Part shown: in pieces, positions 1 to 11,909 of the stretch
How the letters are laid out: each line of letters starts with the position of its first letter
How positions within the stretch are numbered: position 1 is the first letter of the stretch
NCBI RefSeq assembly: GCF_004359215.1
Contig: NC_090613.1
Location: 6,771,168-6,835,167 of the forward strand
Source: Bremia lactucae
Taxonomy: Eukaryota > Oomycota > Peronosporomycetes > Peronosporales > Peronosporaceae
Length of the DNA: 64,000 nt
Direction: 5' to 3'
Notes under the pieces: generated by a model
Told to the model about the DNA's origin: nothing
The model's database searches: none
The model's input: only the letters and a program-made list of their open reading frames with translations
Program-made: the position numbers and the translations under genes

Positions 1-1537
1 GCATCAAAAGACTGCCGAGATCAGTTTGCCAAGTAAGGTGCCCACCACGCGAAAATGTGTAGCACCACCTTGGTTGCGCAACCAGGACGGCATCGCGAAA
101 ATTTGAGACGTGGGCATCCTCTTCAGAAAAATTAATTCCACATGCGCTCTCCGAATAGCTCCTTCTGCTGTTTATGTCGCGTAATTTACCATTGCTCACA
201 AATGAAGTTTCGTGTGTACCGCCACATGCCTAACAGAATAAAAAATGCAGCCAACTTAGAAATCGCTGCATCGAATTATACCAGGCATATCAACCATACT
301 TGTAAGAAGCGAGCCACTAATACTACCAAAACGTATGACGAAATGCCACCCGTGTAAGCAGCATTCAACTCTGCAATCAAATAAATGAGTTTGTACAAGG
401 TCCAAACACAAGATAAGAAGTCCTTACGTTTGCAAACAAGGTGCTCTTTTAACACCATTACCAGAGGACGCAATGCTGGCATTTCCTTTTTCAAAGAATA
501 TATATAATCTCGGGCCTCAATTCCAGTGTGACCAGCTGAATGACCGCACGTAAGGTCGAGCAGTACTTCTTGCTCTGTAGAATCGAGTGAGTAGGTCATT
601 TTAAGGACAGGTATTTTAGCACTTCGAAGCAGCTCGACTTTTTTCATCCAGAGACGTCGCTCAACCTCAGCCGCCAGTACTTCCAGCACCGCCAAGGGTT
701 GCATCTCTTCTAGCGAACGAGAAACTAGCACACAGTCAATATCACTTACCGGCAATGCGAGCCCTGTGTAACTAGATCCGTAAACATCGATTACAGCATC
801 AGGCCACAAAGTGCGCACCATTCCCTGAAGAAAATCAACGGCCTGCTGTTTGTGCCTTTTTATCGTCGCCAGTGTAGTGTCAACGTACTGTACGAATTCT
901 TCCACTTGTCTGCTTAGGTTACTATGTCAACAAATACGTCATTCCTCTAAATAAATAAATACTCTCATGGGGAGTAGTACCTGTAAAATTGTTCCTTTAC
1001 CAAGTACCACGTGTATGGGAGAGTTGATATCTGCATTTGCTGCACTGCACACATGTTCGCATACTCCGAATCATATCGCTGCTCTTGACCCTGACACAGC
1101 TGCTTGGCACACTGTACGGGCGACAAACCTCCACTGCCATCAACTTGGTTTGATAGATGTCTTTTCAAATTAAAATAACAATCCGCAGAGTTGCCATTAG
1201 CAGCATTCGGCCTTTCATCACTTGCTGCATATTTTCGCGAATGTTGCATGTTATTGTGCCATTGATTCTCATGTGTATGTATTCTCTTGTCAGCCACGTC
1301 ACCTTCAGTTGCCAAAGCTTTGATATCGGGATGACTGTAATCATCGCTACATTCAAGGCCTCTAGTAGCTTTCGATGCATTCAATTCGTGGCACTTATGA
1401 ATTTTCGATTGTTTCATATTGTTTTCCATCAAAATAGCCTCCTCACATAGAAAGTTGTGACCATGCACGACACGAGCGTCATCCGATAGGAGCTGATAAT
1501 GGCGGGAAAAATTGAATATATGTTCACGCTTCGGCAT
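1..1537 (-). CDS. Trf4/PAPD5-type non-canonical poly(A) polymerase, 3' end cut by window
   Basis: Probably adds short tails to nuclear RNAs for decay or processing, the known role of the Trf4/PAPD5 family. I read three exons: 1537-981, 909-300 and 229-<1. Introns 980-910 and 299-230 (about 70 nt each) have GT-AG ends and keep the frame (phase 2, then phase 0). The start is ATG at 1537, giving an N-terminal region of about 185 residues that I do not recognise. The nucleotidyltransferase core follows: GSSYTG near residue 230, then the metal-binding pair in VSDIDCVL (Asp near 242 and 244) and a third acidic residue in LLDLTC near 304. The central helix region ends in YVLVVLVARFLQ. Exon 3 is open to the window edge and ends in DLGSLLM, which fits the family's LG.LL..F motif. 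Family-level call is firm; the exact paralogue and the N-terminus are uncertain. Confidence 0.85.
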
Positions 1538-1890
1538 ATTGCTAGTCGAGAAGAATTGATGCTCTGGGCTTAGTGTCGGTCTCCTATGAGCAATACATCA
1601 ACTTATTGTAAGTAAAAATGTGAGGCGTACATTCACTAATCGGAAGGTAGCAGCAATCAAGCCACCTACCTGCGCAGGCGTGTGAAGCCGCAGCAGGAGC
1701 GATAGAAGTAGTAAATCACTTACGGGGGCGACTTCACAAAATGTGAAATTTGCCGATGCAGGCAGTTTTGAAAATCTTGTCGTGGCATGGGATTGACTTC
1801 AGACCAGATCAGCTCGTCCCAACTGATATTTGTCGATTAGGATCAATGATAACAGAGTAAGTCGTTAGTCATCTATCTTTCTATTGTACA
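1538..1890. other. intergenic, upstream of the poly(A) polymerase gene
   Basis: This stretch lies between the start of the polymerase gene and the 3' end of the CCCH gene, both read on the minus strand. It should hold the polymerase promoter and the CCCH 3' UTR. I see no convincing core element and no other gene. Confidence 0.5.
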
Positions 1891-2352
1891 TCAGAAAACA
1901 AGGAACAAATGGTACTCATAGTAATCTGAGTAGAAAGGTCGGAGATCGTGCGAATAACGGCATTTATTCCCGAAGGAGCAGCCATATTCAAATCTGAACT
2001 TGACACAAGGCTTTTGGACCTTTCGATACTTTTGATTGGTGTTGTTGCTGTATCGATGGTCGCACGAAGTGTTACGATACACCTGACGGTACTTTAGGCA
2101 GTCCGGCGATGGGTTCGACACTGCATAGCTTCTTTGCATGGGGGCCGGAAGCCACCCATACCGGGGCATATCTGCGATTCTTTGGTCCACATTTCGACTG
2201 CCAGCCGTCGCGTTGTTGTCGGCCATTGCAACTTGAACCCGCTGCGTATTGTGCATGAATATAACGAAAGACTTTTGCTCTAGCTGGCCAAATGTAAAGT
2301 GAGCGCGCTTGCCCGTTATGATCGACATTTGGAAATTGTAGCTTCTTCTCAT
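1891..2352 (-). CDS. small CCCH-type zinc-finger protein
   Basis: Single-exon frame of 153 residues. Near the C-terminus it has one finger with spacing C-x8-C-x5-C-x3-H (CVKFRFEYGC, then SFGNKC, then RYSH), the classic RNA-binding CCCH arrangement of the TTP/Nab2/MBNL type. The finger is preceded by a basic stretch rich in Arg, Lys and Asn. No second finger or other domain is seen, and most CCCH RNA-binding proteins carry two or more, so this may be a partial gene model or a truly small adaptor. The first ATG (2352) is chosen because it is the first in frame. A second Met (MADNNATAG, about residue 43) is an equally plausible start. It lies about 150 bp after the stop of the upstream gene on the same strand. 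Target RNA unknown. Confidence 0.65.
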   Translation of the reverse strand: MRRSYNFQMSIITGKRAHFTFGQLEQKSFVIFMHNTQRVQVAMADNNATAGSRNVDQRIADMPRYGWLPAPMQRSYAVSNPSPDCLKYRQVYRNTSCDHRYSNNTNQKYRKVQKPCVKFRFEYGCSFGNKCRYSHDLRPFYSDYYEYHLFLVF

Positions 2353-2501
2353 TTAAAATTTTAAACGAATTCTCGGAAGGTGCAGCCGTGTCCTCAGGTC
2401 TCGATATGGAGACTGAAGACGAAAAAAGACGTAATCCCCGCTGACGCCAAAAGGAAACTTTACGGTACAGAACTTAAATGGAGTCCATTTAATAGTGTTT
2501 A

Positions 2502-3289
2502 CTACATGTTGCCTGCACGATATTCCTTGAGTTTCTCTAGCGTGCCTGTCTCAAGAAATTCGTCAATCAAGGCAGCTGACGACTTTCCAACATTCTTAAG
2601 CTTCAAGGCCTCTTTACCGCACGAGAGCTCGGACTCGCAGTCGCGAATAGCCTTGGCCACCTTGGACCACGTGCCACCCTTAAACTTCTCACCGCGCTTA
2701 AATTCGAAGCCCGAAAGCTCACTGAAAGCATCCGCCAGCATCTGGTTAGCCTCACAAGTAGCCTCCACTTTTTTGCGAGGCTTCTTGTTCTTCTCCTCGT
2801 CTTCAATAGCCTCTGCATTCTCGTCGTCAGCCTTACGCTTGCGGCCTCTTTTCTTTTCGGTCTTGATGTTAATCTTGTCATCCTTTTTTTTTGGTGAAGT
2901 GCTCTCTTTGACACCAAATCTTTTTATCATTTCCTACATGACGCGATTAGCGGAGCTTATCGCTTTTAACATATTTCTGTGACGTACCTTAAGCGCTGCA
3001 TTTAGTTGAATTTCGCCCTAATTTTTTGCAGACGATTTAAGTTGCTAAGATACTAAGCAATTCTTGGCATTGTAATTTTCACTGCCTCGTACATTCTCGC
3101 GTGTGGCGTTGATCATCGTGCCTGCTTCGACTGCGGCATTTACAGCATCCTATGTCCGCTTGAAAGCAAGATTAGTAAAATTAAATGAGAACAACAGACA
3201 ACTCGCACCGTCGGGACTTTGACGCCTTCCTTGGCGCAAAGCGCCAACAGCTCTTTGGCTGCTTTTTTGCTCGCCTCGCGACTTGACAT
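2502..3289 (-). CDS. small basic protein with DNA polymerase beta N-terminal (8 kDa) helix-hairpin-helix domain
   Basis: Four exons are read: 3289-3209, 3149-3054, 3017-2988 and 2933-2502. The introns are about 59, 36 and 54 nt, GT-AG, all phase 0. The joined protein has about 213 residues. Residues 1-70 are an uncharacterised N-terminus. Next comes a run of basic clusters (KKKDDK, KKRGRKRK, KKPRKK) that looks like a nuclear localisation or DNA-binding region. The last 80 residues match the pol beta 8 kDa fold: a helix, then FEFKRG, AIRDCESE, and a hairpin LKNVGKSSAALIDEF followed by GTLEKL. There is no polymerase palm domain, so it is not a polymerase. It may bind DNA ends or gaps. The second intron is unusually short and the exon 2/3 joints are the least certain part. 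Confidence 0.7.
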
Positions 3290-3294
3290 GCTAA

Positions 3295-3306
3295 TTTTGG
3301 CGGGAA
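3295..3306 (-). promoter_or_regulatory. E2F-like site just before the pol-beta-N gene ATG
   Basis: TTTTGGCGGGAA on the plus strand (TTCCCGCCAAAA on the coding strand) closely matches the E2F/DP consensus. It lies 6 nt upstream of the ATG. A cell-cycle site would suit a DNA-repair-like gene, but this is a single short match and unproven. Confidence 0.4.
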
Positions 3307-3827
3307 CGATTATTTATTGGATGGAATTAGTTATATACGCTAATAAATAGTACGGTATTGCATTGTATCAGGAGTTGTACCAATTGCTTATGTGCCAATA
3401 CTTATTCAAAGAGCTAACGAGAAGACAGATATCCTAGCTTTTGAAGCTTGAAATCAAGGATCGCCACAATCGCTGCTTTATAACTTGCGCTGTACTTATA
3501 GGCTCATCAAGGCTACAAGAAGTCAGATGGCTAGAGCAAATCGTCCTTTCGCTTTATCGTGCAACCCCGTTACAATATTTGCTTTGTAGCCAGCTTCGAA
3601 TTTAATGTATGTAATTTTTCGAACTACCGCTGATATCATTACATTGAAAGCGCAGGGCTAAAACAACCGTATTATAGGACGACCTAATGGCTACAGTTGG
3701 GTGTACGACAATTTAAGGGCAACAAATAAACAAACAGTCTCCCGGTTTGCAAATTGCGAATTTTGTGTGCAACAGAGACACTTGGGCTCAGCATTGATCG
3801 GTAATACTTTATCAGTTAAGGGTGCCT
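3307..3827. other. intergenic, no gene seen
   Basis: AT-rich. It separates the host gene cluster from the first LTR fragment. Frames are short and lack recognisable domains. Confidence 0.5.
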
Positions 3828-4350
3828 GTAACGGAACACCTTTTGCTAGTACTGACAACAGTACTAGTCAACCTACTCTGATAACAGTGAAGGTGAGGTG
3901 CCTCGAATTCTTCACGTACACTGACGTGCTACAAGTAGCTAAGAAGTCTTAGCTACTATTAGTCGAAACTAAGGCTTTAGAATAGAGAAAAAGTAAGCTT
4001 ACTTCTAATTTATTTCTTCGTAACGATCTTTCATCTACTTGCACGTTTAAACCTTGTTTTAACATTTCTGTTAATCTAACACCTCTATTTAATTGTTGTT
4101 GAGTAGTTGCATCTAAATCTGAACCGAATTGGGCAAAAGCTTGTACTTCTCTAAATTGAACTTTGATACATTAATCAGCTAACGATGTAAAGCGCCTCCT
4201 TGCGCACCGCTTAATCGTGTCTTGTTACGTTTGGCGGGGTTGATTTAAACTTGCATCAACCAATCAACGGAACTAATGTCCTATTGCGTCAATATTACCA
4301 AAGTTTGGAATTTTGATACTATTAAGTCAAATTTTATAAAGGCCCCCTAA
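3828..4350 (+). repeat. LTR family B, fragment
   Basis: It begins TGTAACGG and shares a chain of motifs with 24262-24763 (same strand) and 9889-10362 (opposite strand): GCTAGTACTGA near the start, GTGAAGGTGAGGTG, CTAAGAAGTCTTAG, then a block with TTGCGCACCGC and ATATTACCAAA. Such multi-copy TG-starting blocks next to Gypsy gag genes are best read as LTRs. The 3' end is broken here. Boundaries are approximate. Confidence 0.6.
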
Positions 4351-5043
4351 ATTACATAAGTGAATCGCTAACCAGGTAGAAGTTGAGCTGGTAATAAGCG
4401 ACAACAGTCGGAGGTGCGCTCTTGCGCATGCATGTTAGTTAGTCTTTGGAGGTCAAGCTAAAGATGGATTTTTTCATTTTACTCCGACAAACTTTTGCGG
4501 AATTGCATGCTTACCTTTCAAATTGGCGAATCTCAGTGCTCTTTTTTTTGTACCCACCATGAGCGCAAGAGAGCCACAATTTCCTTATGTTTCAGTTTTG
4601 TCGGCTTTCGCTCGTAATTTCTTTGTGGCAATACCAAAAAAGGGTGCGTGGCTATACCGGTCGGTACCCTTAATAAAGAACAATAAGTTTGTACTTCTTT
4701 AATTATTTCGTCTAATTGGAAATAATATTTATTATTATCTCTTACACGAAATAGCAATTATGTAGCGGACACCTCCTTTCAGTGCCGACACGTGTTGGCC
4801 ACCAGATATAAATCCTCTGGTAATGCGAACTTAGCAAGTAGAATCTATATTAGATTTACTTAAAATAAGGTTTCTACAGATAAAATAAATAAACTTCAGT
4901 CCCCCTTTTGATCTGAAGCGTTCAGTGCCTCTTAAGGCTTGCGCAGAAGTGATCGCTAATATTAGAAGTCTTTTAAAGGACATCCTCTTGAGCACTAGCT
5001 GCCGTGTGATTCTACGAATCGTGAGTCCTTGTTACAGGATATG
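4351..5043. repeat. gene-free stretch with a second LTR-B 3' end
   Basis: About 4620-4780 resembles the LTR-B 3' end (TTTGTACTTCTTTAATTAT, later ATTATGTAGCGG). This suggests LTR-B was split by an insertion or that two copies abut. No gene is seen in the rest. Confidence 0.35.
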
Positions 5044-5100
5044 TGTAACGGGGTGTATCGTTACATGAAATTAACACTTAAGGTTGTTAAATAATATACA
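5044..5100 (+). repeat. LTR family C, 5' end fragment
   Basis: TGTAACGGGGTG followed by ATCGTTACATGAAATTAAC matches the start of the complete LTR-C copy at 45390. Similarity fades after about 55 bp. Confidence 0.55.
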
Positions 5101-5346
5101 AATTCACAGAGCCAAATTAGCTCTGCGAGCTTGTACGACTCATCCAGTGGTTTCTTTGCTCCGTGTTAGTGGCTCTTTGAGCCTATTAGTTGTCCTCCGA
5201 CTTATTAAGTTAAGCAGCTCCGCTACGCTTGGTTGCAAAGTCTGCACAGACTGACTCTTGGTGAGGATGAAATCGCTAACGAGCCTTTCCGAGCCTCTTT
5301 GAGGCTTTAAGCTAAGCGTTCGAAAAGCTGAAAGCTGTAGTGGGGA

Positions 5347-5680
5347 ATGAATTGTATCATATCTCAGGGTCCAGAACTGCTTAATGCGCGGCTTGGTGCA
5401 TTTATGCATCTTGAGTTTACCCGGATGGGACAGGTCCATAACCATTTTGCAGCATCTTTGCCTACTCGGTCCATGCACGTATCTTATAGTGAGCTTAGCG
5501 ATCGCCCTCTTGTCTTGTGTGAAGATATATCAGGGGAGGACGATTCTCTTTCTCTGGATTTAAGGAAAATTACCATGAACTCGGCTGTGCTCCGATGTTC
5601 GCCTGAAGAATCGTCATATTTTCGAACGGCAAAAAGCTTGGCTGATATTTTGGAGGATGGTAAGAAACTCGCGTGAAGCG
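5347..5680 (+). pseudogene. Gypsy gag N-terminal fragment
   Basis: A frame of 109 residues with LPTRSMHVSYSELSDRPLVL followed by LRKITMNSAVLR. It parallels the gag frame at 35350-35688, where MPTRYTSVPNSEP is followed by MEMSIDSAMLLTERQR. Only the N-terminal quarter is present. It stops where a minus-strand pol remnant begins, so two elements have been joined or one inserted into the other. Confidence 0.5.
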
Positions 5681-5689
5681 CGAAGCCCT

Positions 5690-8570
5690 CCTCGCTCTCC
5701 GAGTTCCCTTCTAGGTTGACCAAATTTGTCGGCTGGAAATTTTCATCTTCCTCGTCGCCTCCACCTCAACAACGCACGTTTCACTGTCGGCTTTACCATT
5801 AACCACCTTCGGCGAATGGAGATATGCGCTCTTTTGTGGATCCACATATCGTTCTAATGTATGACGGGAGGGCGGATCTATATTCAGGTCTCCAACCTCC
5901 TCGACCACCGTAACTTAGCAGCGCTTTCGTAATTCCACCAGGTGATACAGAACCGCCTTCCAGGTAAGTAGCAATACATGATACCCATATTTAAAATCAT
6001 CATTGTTCTTACGATCGTGTTAATCAACGTATTGTTTTTAATTGTACTGTGCGCTTGCGATCGCGTCACAGGATTTTTATGGCTAATCGTTCATCCAAAG
6101 CGTTGATCCTCGCTCACGCTTTTGGCATCCAACTCGCCTATGACACCCCAAGAGGTCTCATAGGACGTAGCTGCCAATAATGCCACGTCGTTATCGTCAA
6201 GGAGCACGGGTATTTCTAGCCGTGATACAGCACTGACACCTCTCTGTGTCGTGACCATTACTAAACCGGCAGGGCCACTATGAATAATTTTAGCCGCAGA
6301 CTGATACCCCTCACAGCCAATCGTCACTTCGACGAAACCGTGTCCTCCAATTCATTCGCACCGAGCGTAGTGAGGGGCCCTCCCCACTAAGACTCGGGCT
6401 GCACATAAACCCGACTGGCGTCCAAGGATGGCGCAGTCCGTTAATATAAGACCGTGCTGTTACCCGTGCTGGAGTGGACCCTGTTAGTAATAGCGAACTC
6501 CACGAAAATTTATTGTTTGCTCAATTTCTTAGAAGTCGCTTCTGTGCGCAAATACATTCGCCACGACTCATGTTTTAGGAACCACTGAGCTGCCTCTTTG
6601 CCTAAGATCGTGGTGCTTCATGAACCACCTTTCGCAGTCTGTCTACAAGGACAATGATCGCTGTCCGACCCTTGTGGTATGACAAATATGAAGTCGAAAC
6701 TGACCGATTTGAAACAATCAATTGAGATCGGCAGCGGCTTTACTGGCGCACTTCTGGACGGTGCAGGCTATATGCGGTGACACTGTTCGCAGGAGCGAAT
6801 ATAGCTGGCTAAAGGTGGGTGCACAAAATTTCTTCTGATATTCGTGAGAATGTCATGTCACTGCCTAGATGCTCACTCGATTGTGCGTCATGGAACTCGT
6901 GAAGTATATTTTGCTTGAAATCTGTGTCATCTGGGATATAGTGTCTCCAGGAATCACAGGATGACAGCTGATGCCATAAAAGGCCTTCGCTGTAGCTAAA
7001 CCAACTTAGCTTTGCCTTCAGGTGCAACGGAAGGGAGACCTTTCATCCACCGAAGTGATCCATGATTAGGCGACAATGTTCTTCCTGACTATAACTCTCC
7101 TCTACTTAGGAGGCCAACGAGCTGGCCACGTAGTAGACCTTCATGGCTAGCAACGTTCACGACTCAACTTGTGCCTTAGCACGAGACACACTTCCCTGGC
7201 GTCTCGCCTCGAAGTCTGGTCTGCGCGATAGCGCATCAGCCAAGACGTTCGGCTTCCAGACTTGTATCCAACTTTGAAATTAAATGCAGAGAAGAATGTA
7301 AGCCATCTTGACATTCTAGGCGAAAGGTTCGGTGAGTTTATTGCGGTCCGCAGTGATGCGTGAATCGTCTAAGCCACAAATGGTTCGGTGCCCAACAGGT
7401 GCACTTAAAACTTAACAATAGCAACCTCCATTGAAGCAGCTCTTTGTCAAACAGAGGGTAATTTAATTTTGTAGCTTCCGAAATTCGGGACTGGTAAGAG
7501 ATGATACGGTTAACGCGTCGTCATCCTTTTGCATTAGCACGCCGCCGATTGCAAATTGCTTGCATCGCTGACGACGATTAAGGGCTTATCCGTGTCTGGC
7601 AAGACCAACACTACTTCACTGATGTGAAAGTAATTAGCGAGCCTTAGGAATTGGCGCAGATCCTTCACCTGACGTGGAACTACATTTCTTTACAGACTTT
7701 ACACTTCTGGGTCAGCTCGTACACAATAGTACGTTCGATGGAGTCGAGCACAGGTATCTCGGGGACCCTTGACGCACTTTTTCGAGCTGATGTAAAGTTG
7801 AGCGTCAGCCAGGTACCTCAACACAGCGTCCAAAAGACGCTTATGCGACTCAATTTCGCTCAGCCTGTCCTTAGTCCTGTTATGCACGAATACACTGTCA
7901 AAGCGCGTAGGCACGTTGTTGACGCATCACGCGACCCACCACTAAATTTATGCATTTTCCGACCGTTGTGGCATCGCAGCCACTCCGATAGCAAACCGCT
8001 TAGGGTGCTACTGCCGATTTGGCTACATCGTACTACGTAGTAGTATCCATCCTTTAAATTAACGCGAATAAGATAGTTAAACTGCCCATGGAGTTCAACA
8101 AGACATCATTCCGCAGCATCGACATTTCCGCCGGTATGGTGGTCGTGTTTAGCTTATTGTAAGAGTAAATCACGCGTCATCAACGTGTGGCCTTACGCAC
8201 ATAGAATGTCGGTCTGCAGTGAGGCGACTTGCTCTCACATGCATATCCCGCCTTGGCTCGCTTGCCGATGAACCCATCGATACAATTGGCTTGTTCCTTG
8301 GCAACGGCCATTGTCTGGTCACGCAATACTTGATTCTAAGTCTAGGGCAATGTCATGCCCGATGCCCCTATCGGCAGGTAGGCGGCTCGGCACTTCTTCT
8401 GGAAACACATTACGGTGTTTCGACAGAACGACATAAAATCGGTTGTCATTCAAAACCTCCACCCTTGAGCAAAGAGCCGCTGCTTGTCGATCTCTTAGAC
8501 ACTCTCGTCAATTATGAACGACGAGCAACATCCCAGGAACTGGTGCGCCTGTCTCGCTAATGTTTTCTTC
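5690..8570 (-). pseudogene. decayed Ty3/Gypsy pol (RT to integrase C-terminus)
   Basis: Read on the minus strand it gives Gypsy domains in the expected order, all broken by stops and frameshifts. These are: RT start (YCVTRQWPLPRNK) near 8340; RT thumb (HKRLLDAVLRYLADAQLYIS) near 7820; RNase H (DASDFAIGGVLMQKDDDA) near 7540; connection (VLADALSRRPDFEARRQG) near 7230; integrase zinc region (HDAQSSEHLGSD) at 6809-7027; integrase C-terminal pieces at 6327-6091; and a YVDP-type tail at 5908-5711. The last three match 18840-19170 and 19669-20250. No part can be functional. Confidence 0.65.
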
Positions 8571-9164
8571 CTTTGGTTGGACAGAAACTCGTTATCTCCG
8601 TGGGATTAAGTATCTCCTCGGCAGATCCCAAGACGTGCTGGAGCACCTCAACGGAGGGTCCCTCCGCTATCTTGTCATACGAAGGTTTGACCTCTTGGAC
8701 CGGGACTGATTCAAACTATACCGACCTACGTTTGATCGACCTTTTTTCTGGTATCCGTATTTCAAGTAAATACAACCTTGGACCTGGAGGTGGGTGCCGT
8801 TGTTATATCGGCGAATACATCGATTGCAGCCGCACCAAGCTCTAGTCTCCGTGCCGTTCAGACCGCGATCAGCTTTTATATGCTCTCGGCTCTGTTCAGG
8901 ACCTTTGAACGCATAAATACTTTCCATCTCCAATTTACTACACCAGTCTGTCCGAGCTGAGTAGAAATTTGTGTCACCTGATTTTTTGTAGGGACACTAC
9001 ACTATGCTCTAGGCTCTAGTTAGGACCTGGTACGCTTGATATCCCATCAACTCACCCCTACCTGTGTAAAACATGACTTCAGTTGCATAGGCCTTTCGCA
9101 GGAGCACATCCTTTCCGGTGGATCTGCGCAGAGTTAGTAACTGTAGTGCGCGCCAGTGTAACCT
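8571..9164. other. gene-free stretch, no domain recognised
   Basis: By position this could be the gag/protease end of the preceding minus-strand Gypsy remnant. The frames here (up to 90 codons) show no knuckle, protease or capsid motif, so I make no call. Confidence 0.3.
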
Positions 9165-9610
9165 TATGGTGCACGCATCTTTTATACTCCAAATGGGGGG
9201 GGATCAATTGTTTTTAATGTGAAGTCAGTCGAATTGTCATTGAGGCTAGGCTTACATAGTGACGCACCTATCTGTAAATGACGCACGCAGGTGCATTCGC
9301 ATTAAAAGTGAATGACATCCGACGTCATCTGCGAGCTGATGAATTTCGGGTAAATATGTACGCAATGTAGGGACGCGCATCTACAGAGGTGACATCAAAT
9401 TCTTGGATGAAAGTGCTTTAAATTTTATTCTATATGTAAAAATCAGTCATAAACTTACTTTCTTGTACACGGGACGCACGTAAAGTCGGGAAACCGCTTT
9501 TGTGACGTGACTTGTCTAAGAGCACAAGTTTGTTGTGTGAGGTCGCCTAAGGCACCTTCCAACTACCTCGCTGTGCCCGAAGATGTGTACGTTAAGTGCG
9601 CATAAACGGT
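9165..9610 (+). repeat. diverged LTR family A fragment
   Basis: GCAGGTGCATTCGCATTA followed by a GACATC..GACGTCATC block parallels LTR-A at 22095-22145, and TACCTCGCTGTGCCCGAAGA parallels its 3' part. The similarity is loose. Confidence 0.35.
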
Positions 9611-9616
9611 ATGTTA

Positions 9617-9700
9617 TGCCTTCTAAGAGGGCCCACGATAACGGTATCTCATGTCTTCTAAGAGGGCCCACGATAACGGTATCTCATGTCTTCTAAGAGG
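9617..9700 (+). repeat. 35-bp tandem repeat, about 2.4 copies
   Basis: TTCTAAGAGGGCCCACGATA then ACGGTATCTCATGTC is repeated with a 35-bp period. The two internal copies look identical and the first partial copy is slightly diverged. Confidence 0.75.
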
Positions 9701-9888
9701 GTGCTTCTATCGTTGTCACCCTAGAAGCACCCACTTAGTAGGCGTGACATACTATTATCGCGGGCAGACGCGTTCGGACATCTTACTGCATCTTGTTGTG
9801 AGGCAAAGGCTTCAACGGCCACTTTGTCTTCTCATTGGTACGCCTGGGATGCTCGTTGTCAATTGCAAGATCATTCGCAAGCGCAATT

Positions 9889-10362
9889 GTAATGGGGTAG
9901 CCTGTTACATAAATGTTATCTCATATGGAAGGATATAAATGAAGAAGTACAAAAATTTGTCGTTTTATTAATTTTGACTTCATACTATTAATATTACCAA
10001 ATTTGGTGATATTGACGCGATAAGACATCAGTTGTAATAATTGGTTGTCTTAAGTTTGAATCAACCCTGTCAATCAATCGTTACAAGACGCGATTAGGCG
10101 TTGCGCAAGGTGCATTGCATAGTAAGTCAGACATATATTAAAGGCAGTAGATAGACGATTGTTATAAAAGAACCTTATATGTTAATACAATTTTACTTTT
10201 CTATTCTATAACTTTAAAATTTACCTTCAAGTACTAAGACTTCTTATCTACTTAGAACATTCCTCTGCATGTCGTGTGCGTAAAGTAGTCGAGGCACCCC
10301 ACCTTCAGAGTAATTAGTATAGGGTTGACTAGTACTGCTATCAGTACTAGCATAGGGTGCCC
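9889..10362 (-). repeat. LTR family B, minus orientation
   Basis: This is the reverse complement of the LTR-B pattern. The 3' end at 9889-9915 reads CATAAATG preceded by GGTAGCCTGTTA. The ATATTACCAAATTTGGTGAT motif is at about 9990, and the block carrying AAGACTTCTTA, ACCCCACCTTC and AGTACTGCTATCAGTAC is at 10225-10350. The outer end is degraded. Confidence 0.6.
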
Positions 10363-11905
10363 CAAGCATCTGGTAGCTCTTCGTAGTCCGTTCAACGGCC
10401 TACGCACGTCCCATCCAATATGGACATGGATGAAGAAGGAGGAAGCTTTAAGCCCCTCAAGAAAGCTATCACGCAACGCGTGAAAATTTAATGACCTTGG
10501 ATGGAGAGCGATCGATCGCATGGGTTTGGGCCAGCCGTTAGCGCCATGTTGCTCGCTCTACAAAGAGACGAGCAACATGCGGCTATAGCTGAGCTCATAC
10601 AACATTAACTCGACGGGGCCCAGGAAAAAGTAGCCTCGCTTTACCAGCAAGGCTCTCAACGCGCGGAATTGTTGAGATAACAGGGTGCTCAACAATAAAA
10701 AATGTTGTGACAGCAGCATTTACATGCTGCGTGTGGGTCGACGCATTTACGTCGACCCGGAGCTTAAAGAACGAAATCTCTAAGTTTTAGGCAATAAAAG
10801 GCGACTCCCATTTAAGATGGTTCGTGCATCCACCGAATTATTGATGGAAAATCATGCCATCGGCAGGAACTCATTTCAGCTCGTAAATGATTGGACGTAT
10901 CCTCGAAGTATCTCTTGAGGATGCGAATTAAATGTACTTTCTTGTCATCTGTTTCATGGAGAGTAGACAGCATTTTCAACTGTGCCCAGAGTGATAGACA
11001 ACGCCATAGAAGCTCGCCGTATCAGTGATGATCTGACGAAAGTGAAATTTGGCACGTTCAACTTAGCCGAGCGTGCCTAATCTTGGGCCTTGGGGCCCAA
11101 GCTTCACCACCCATTAGCCTTTGGGTCGTAAAATATCTATACGACCCGGCTCAGACAAACATGTGAGCCGCCACGTGCCGAATTCAGGGCTCGAGTCGAG
11201 CACCTGGATTTGAAGCAGGGCAAGCGTGACATTCACGCTCATACCCAACATACACGATACCTGGTCAGCTGAATCGTCAGTCATCTAATCGATAAACAAA
11301 CACAGGTAGCTTTGTTTATTAAAGGTCTTGCCGACGGCTCCGTTACCTCCGCCCACCTCTACTAGCTAGAATTAAAGTAGCTCGACCAAAAGATCTCTAT
11401 AGCGGGCAGGAGGACTTCAGCCTGAAACAGGCTTTCATCCACTTGGTTGCATATCGTTCACCGAGACGAAAGGAAAACAGAGGTCCACTTCCATAGATTT
11501 TTCGTATGTAGAGAGCGAGAACGTCGCTCTTCACTCCACAAACGATTACAAAAATGTAATTGCTGTCAAAGATGGGCCACTACGCCAATGAGTGTTCCAC
11601 CCCACGGCCTGTGCCTAAAGACACTGAGCGAAAAGATTGATCTCCTGCTAGGAACAGCGGATCCGACGCTGTTGCGAAGACCGACCGCTTGATAGGAACA
11701 GCGGAGGACGCGGGTCCGACGTTGTTGCGAAATCGCAACGGCGAGACGGATAGTAAAAAAAGGTCGGGGTCGGTAGGGGCGGAGCGCCCCACTGATCCAG
11801 CAACGTCAAAAGAATTTGCAGGCCTTTTGACGAAAGTTGCTCCTCCCACACCAACATTGTGTGTAACTGCCCCAGGTGATGAGTTTAACCTCATCATCTG
11901 AAAAG
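10363..11905 (+). pseudogene. Gypsy element 1, gag and protease-side remnant
   Basis: Plus-strand region upstream of a clear RT. The only secure motif is a gag zinc knuckle at 11550-11600. Its first half (CNCCQRW) and second half (GHYANECS) are both present but in different frames, so a 1-nt shift breaks it. A linker motif VTAPGDEFNLI at 11870-11900 recurs on the minus strand at 33930-33990 in element 4 and marks the protease-RT junction of this family. The remaining gag is full of stops. Confidence 0.5.
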
Positions 11906-11909
11906 TTCC

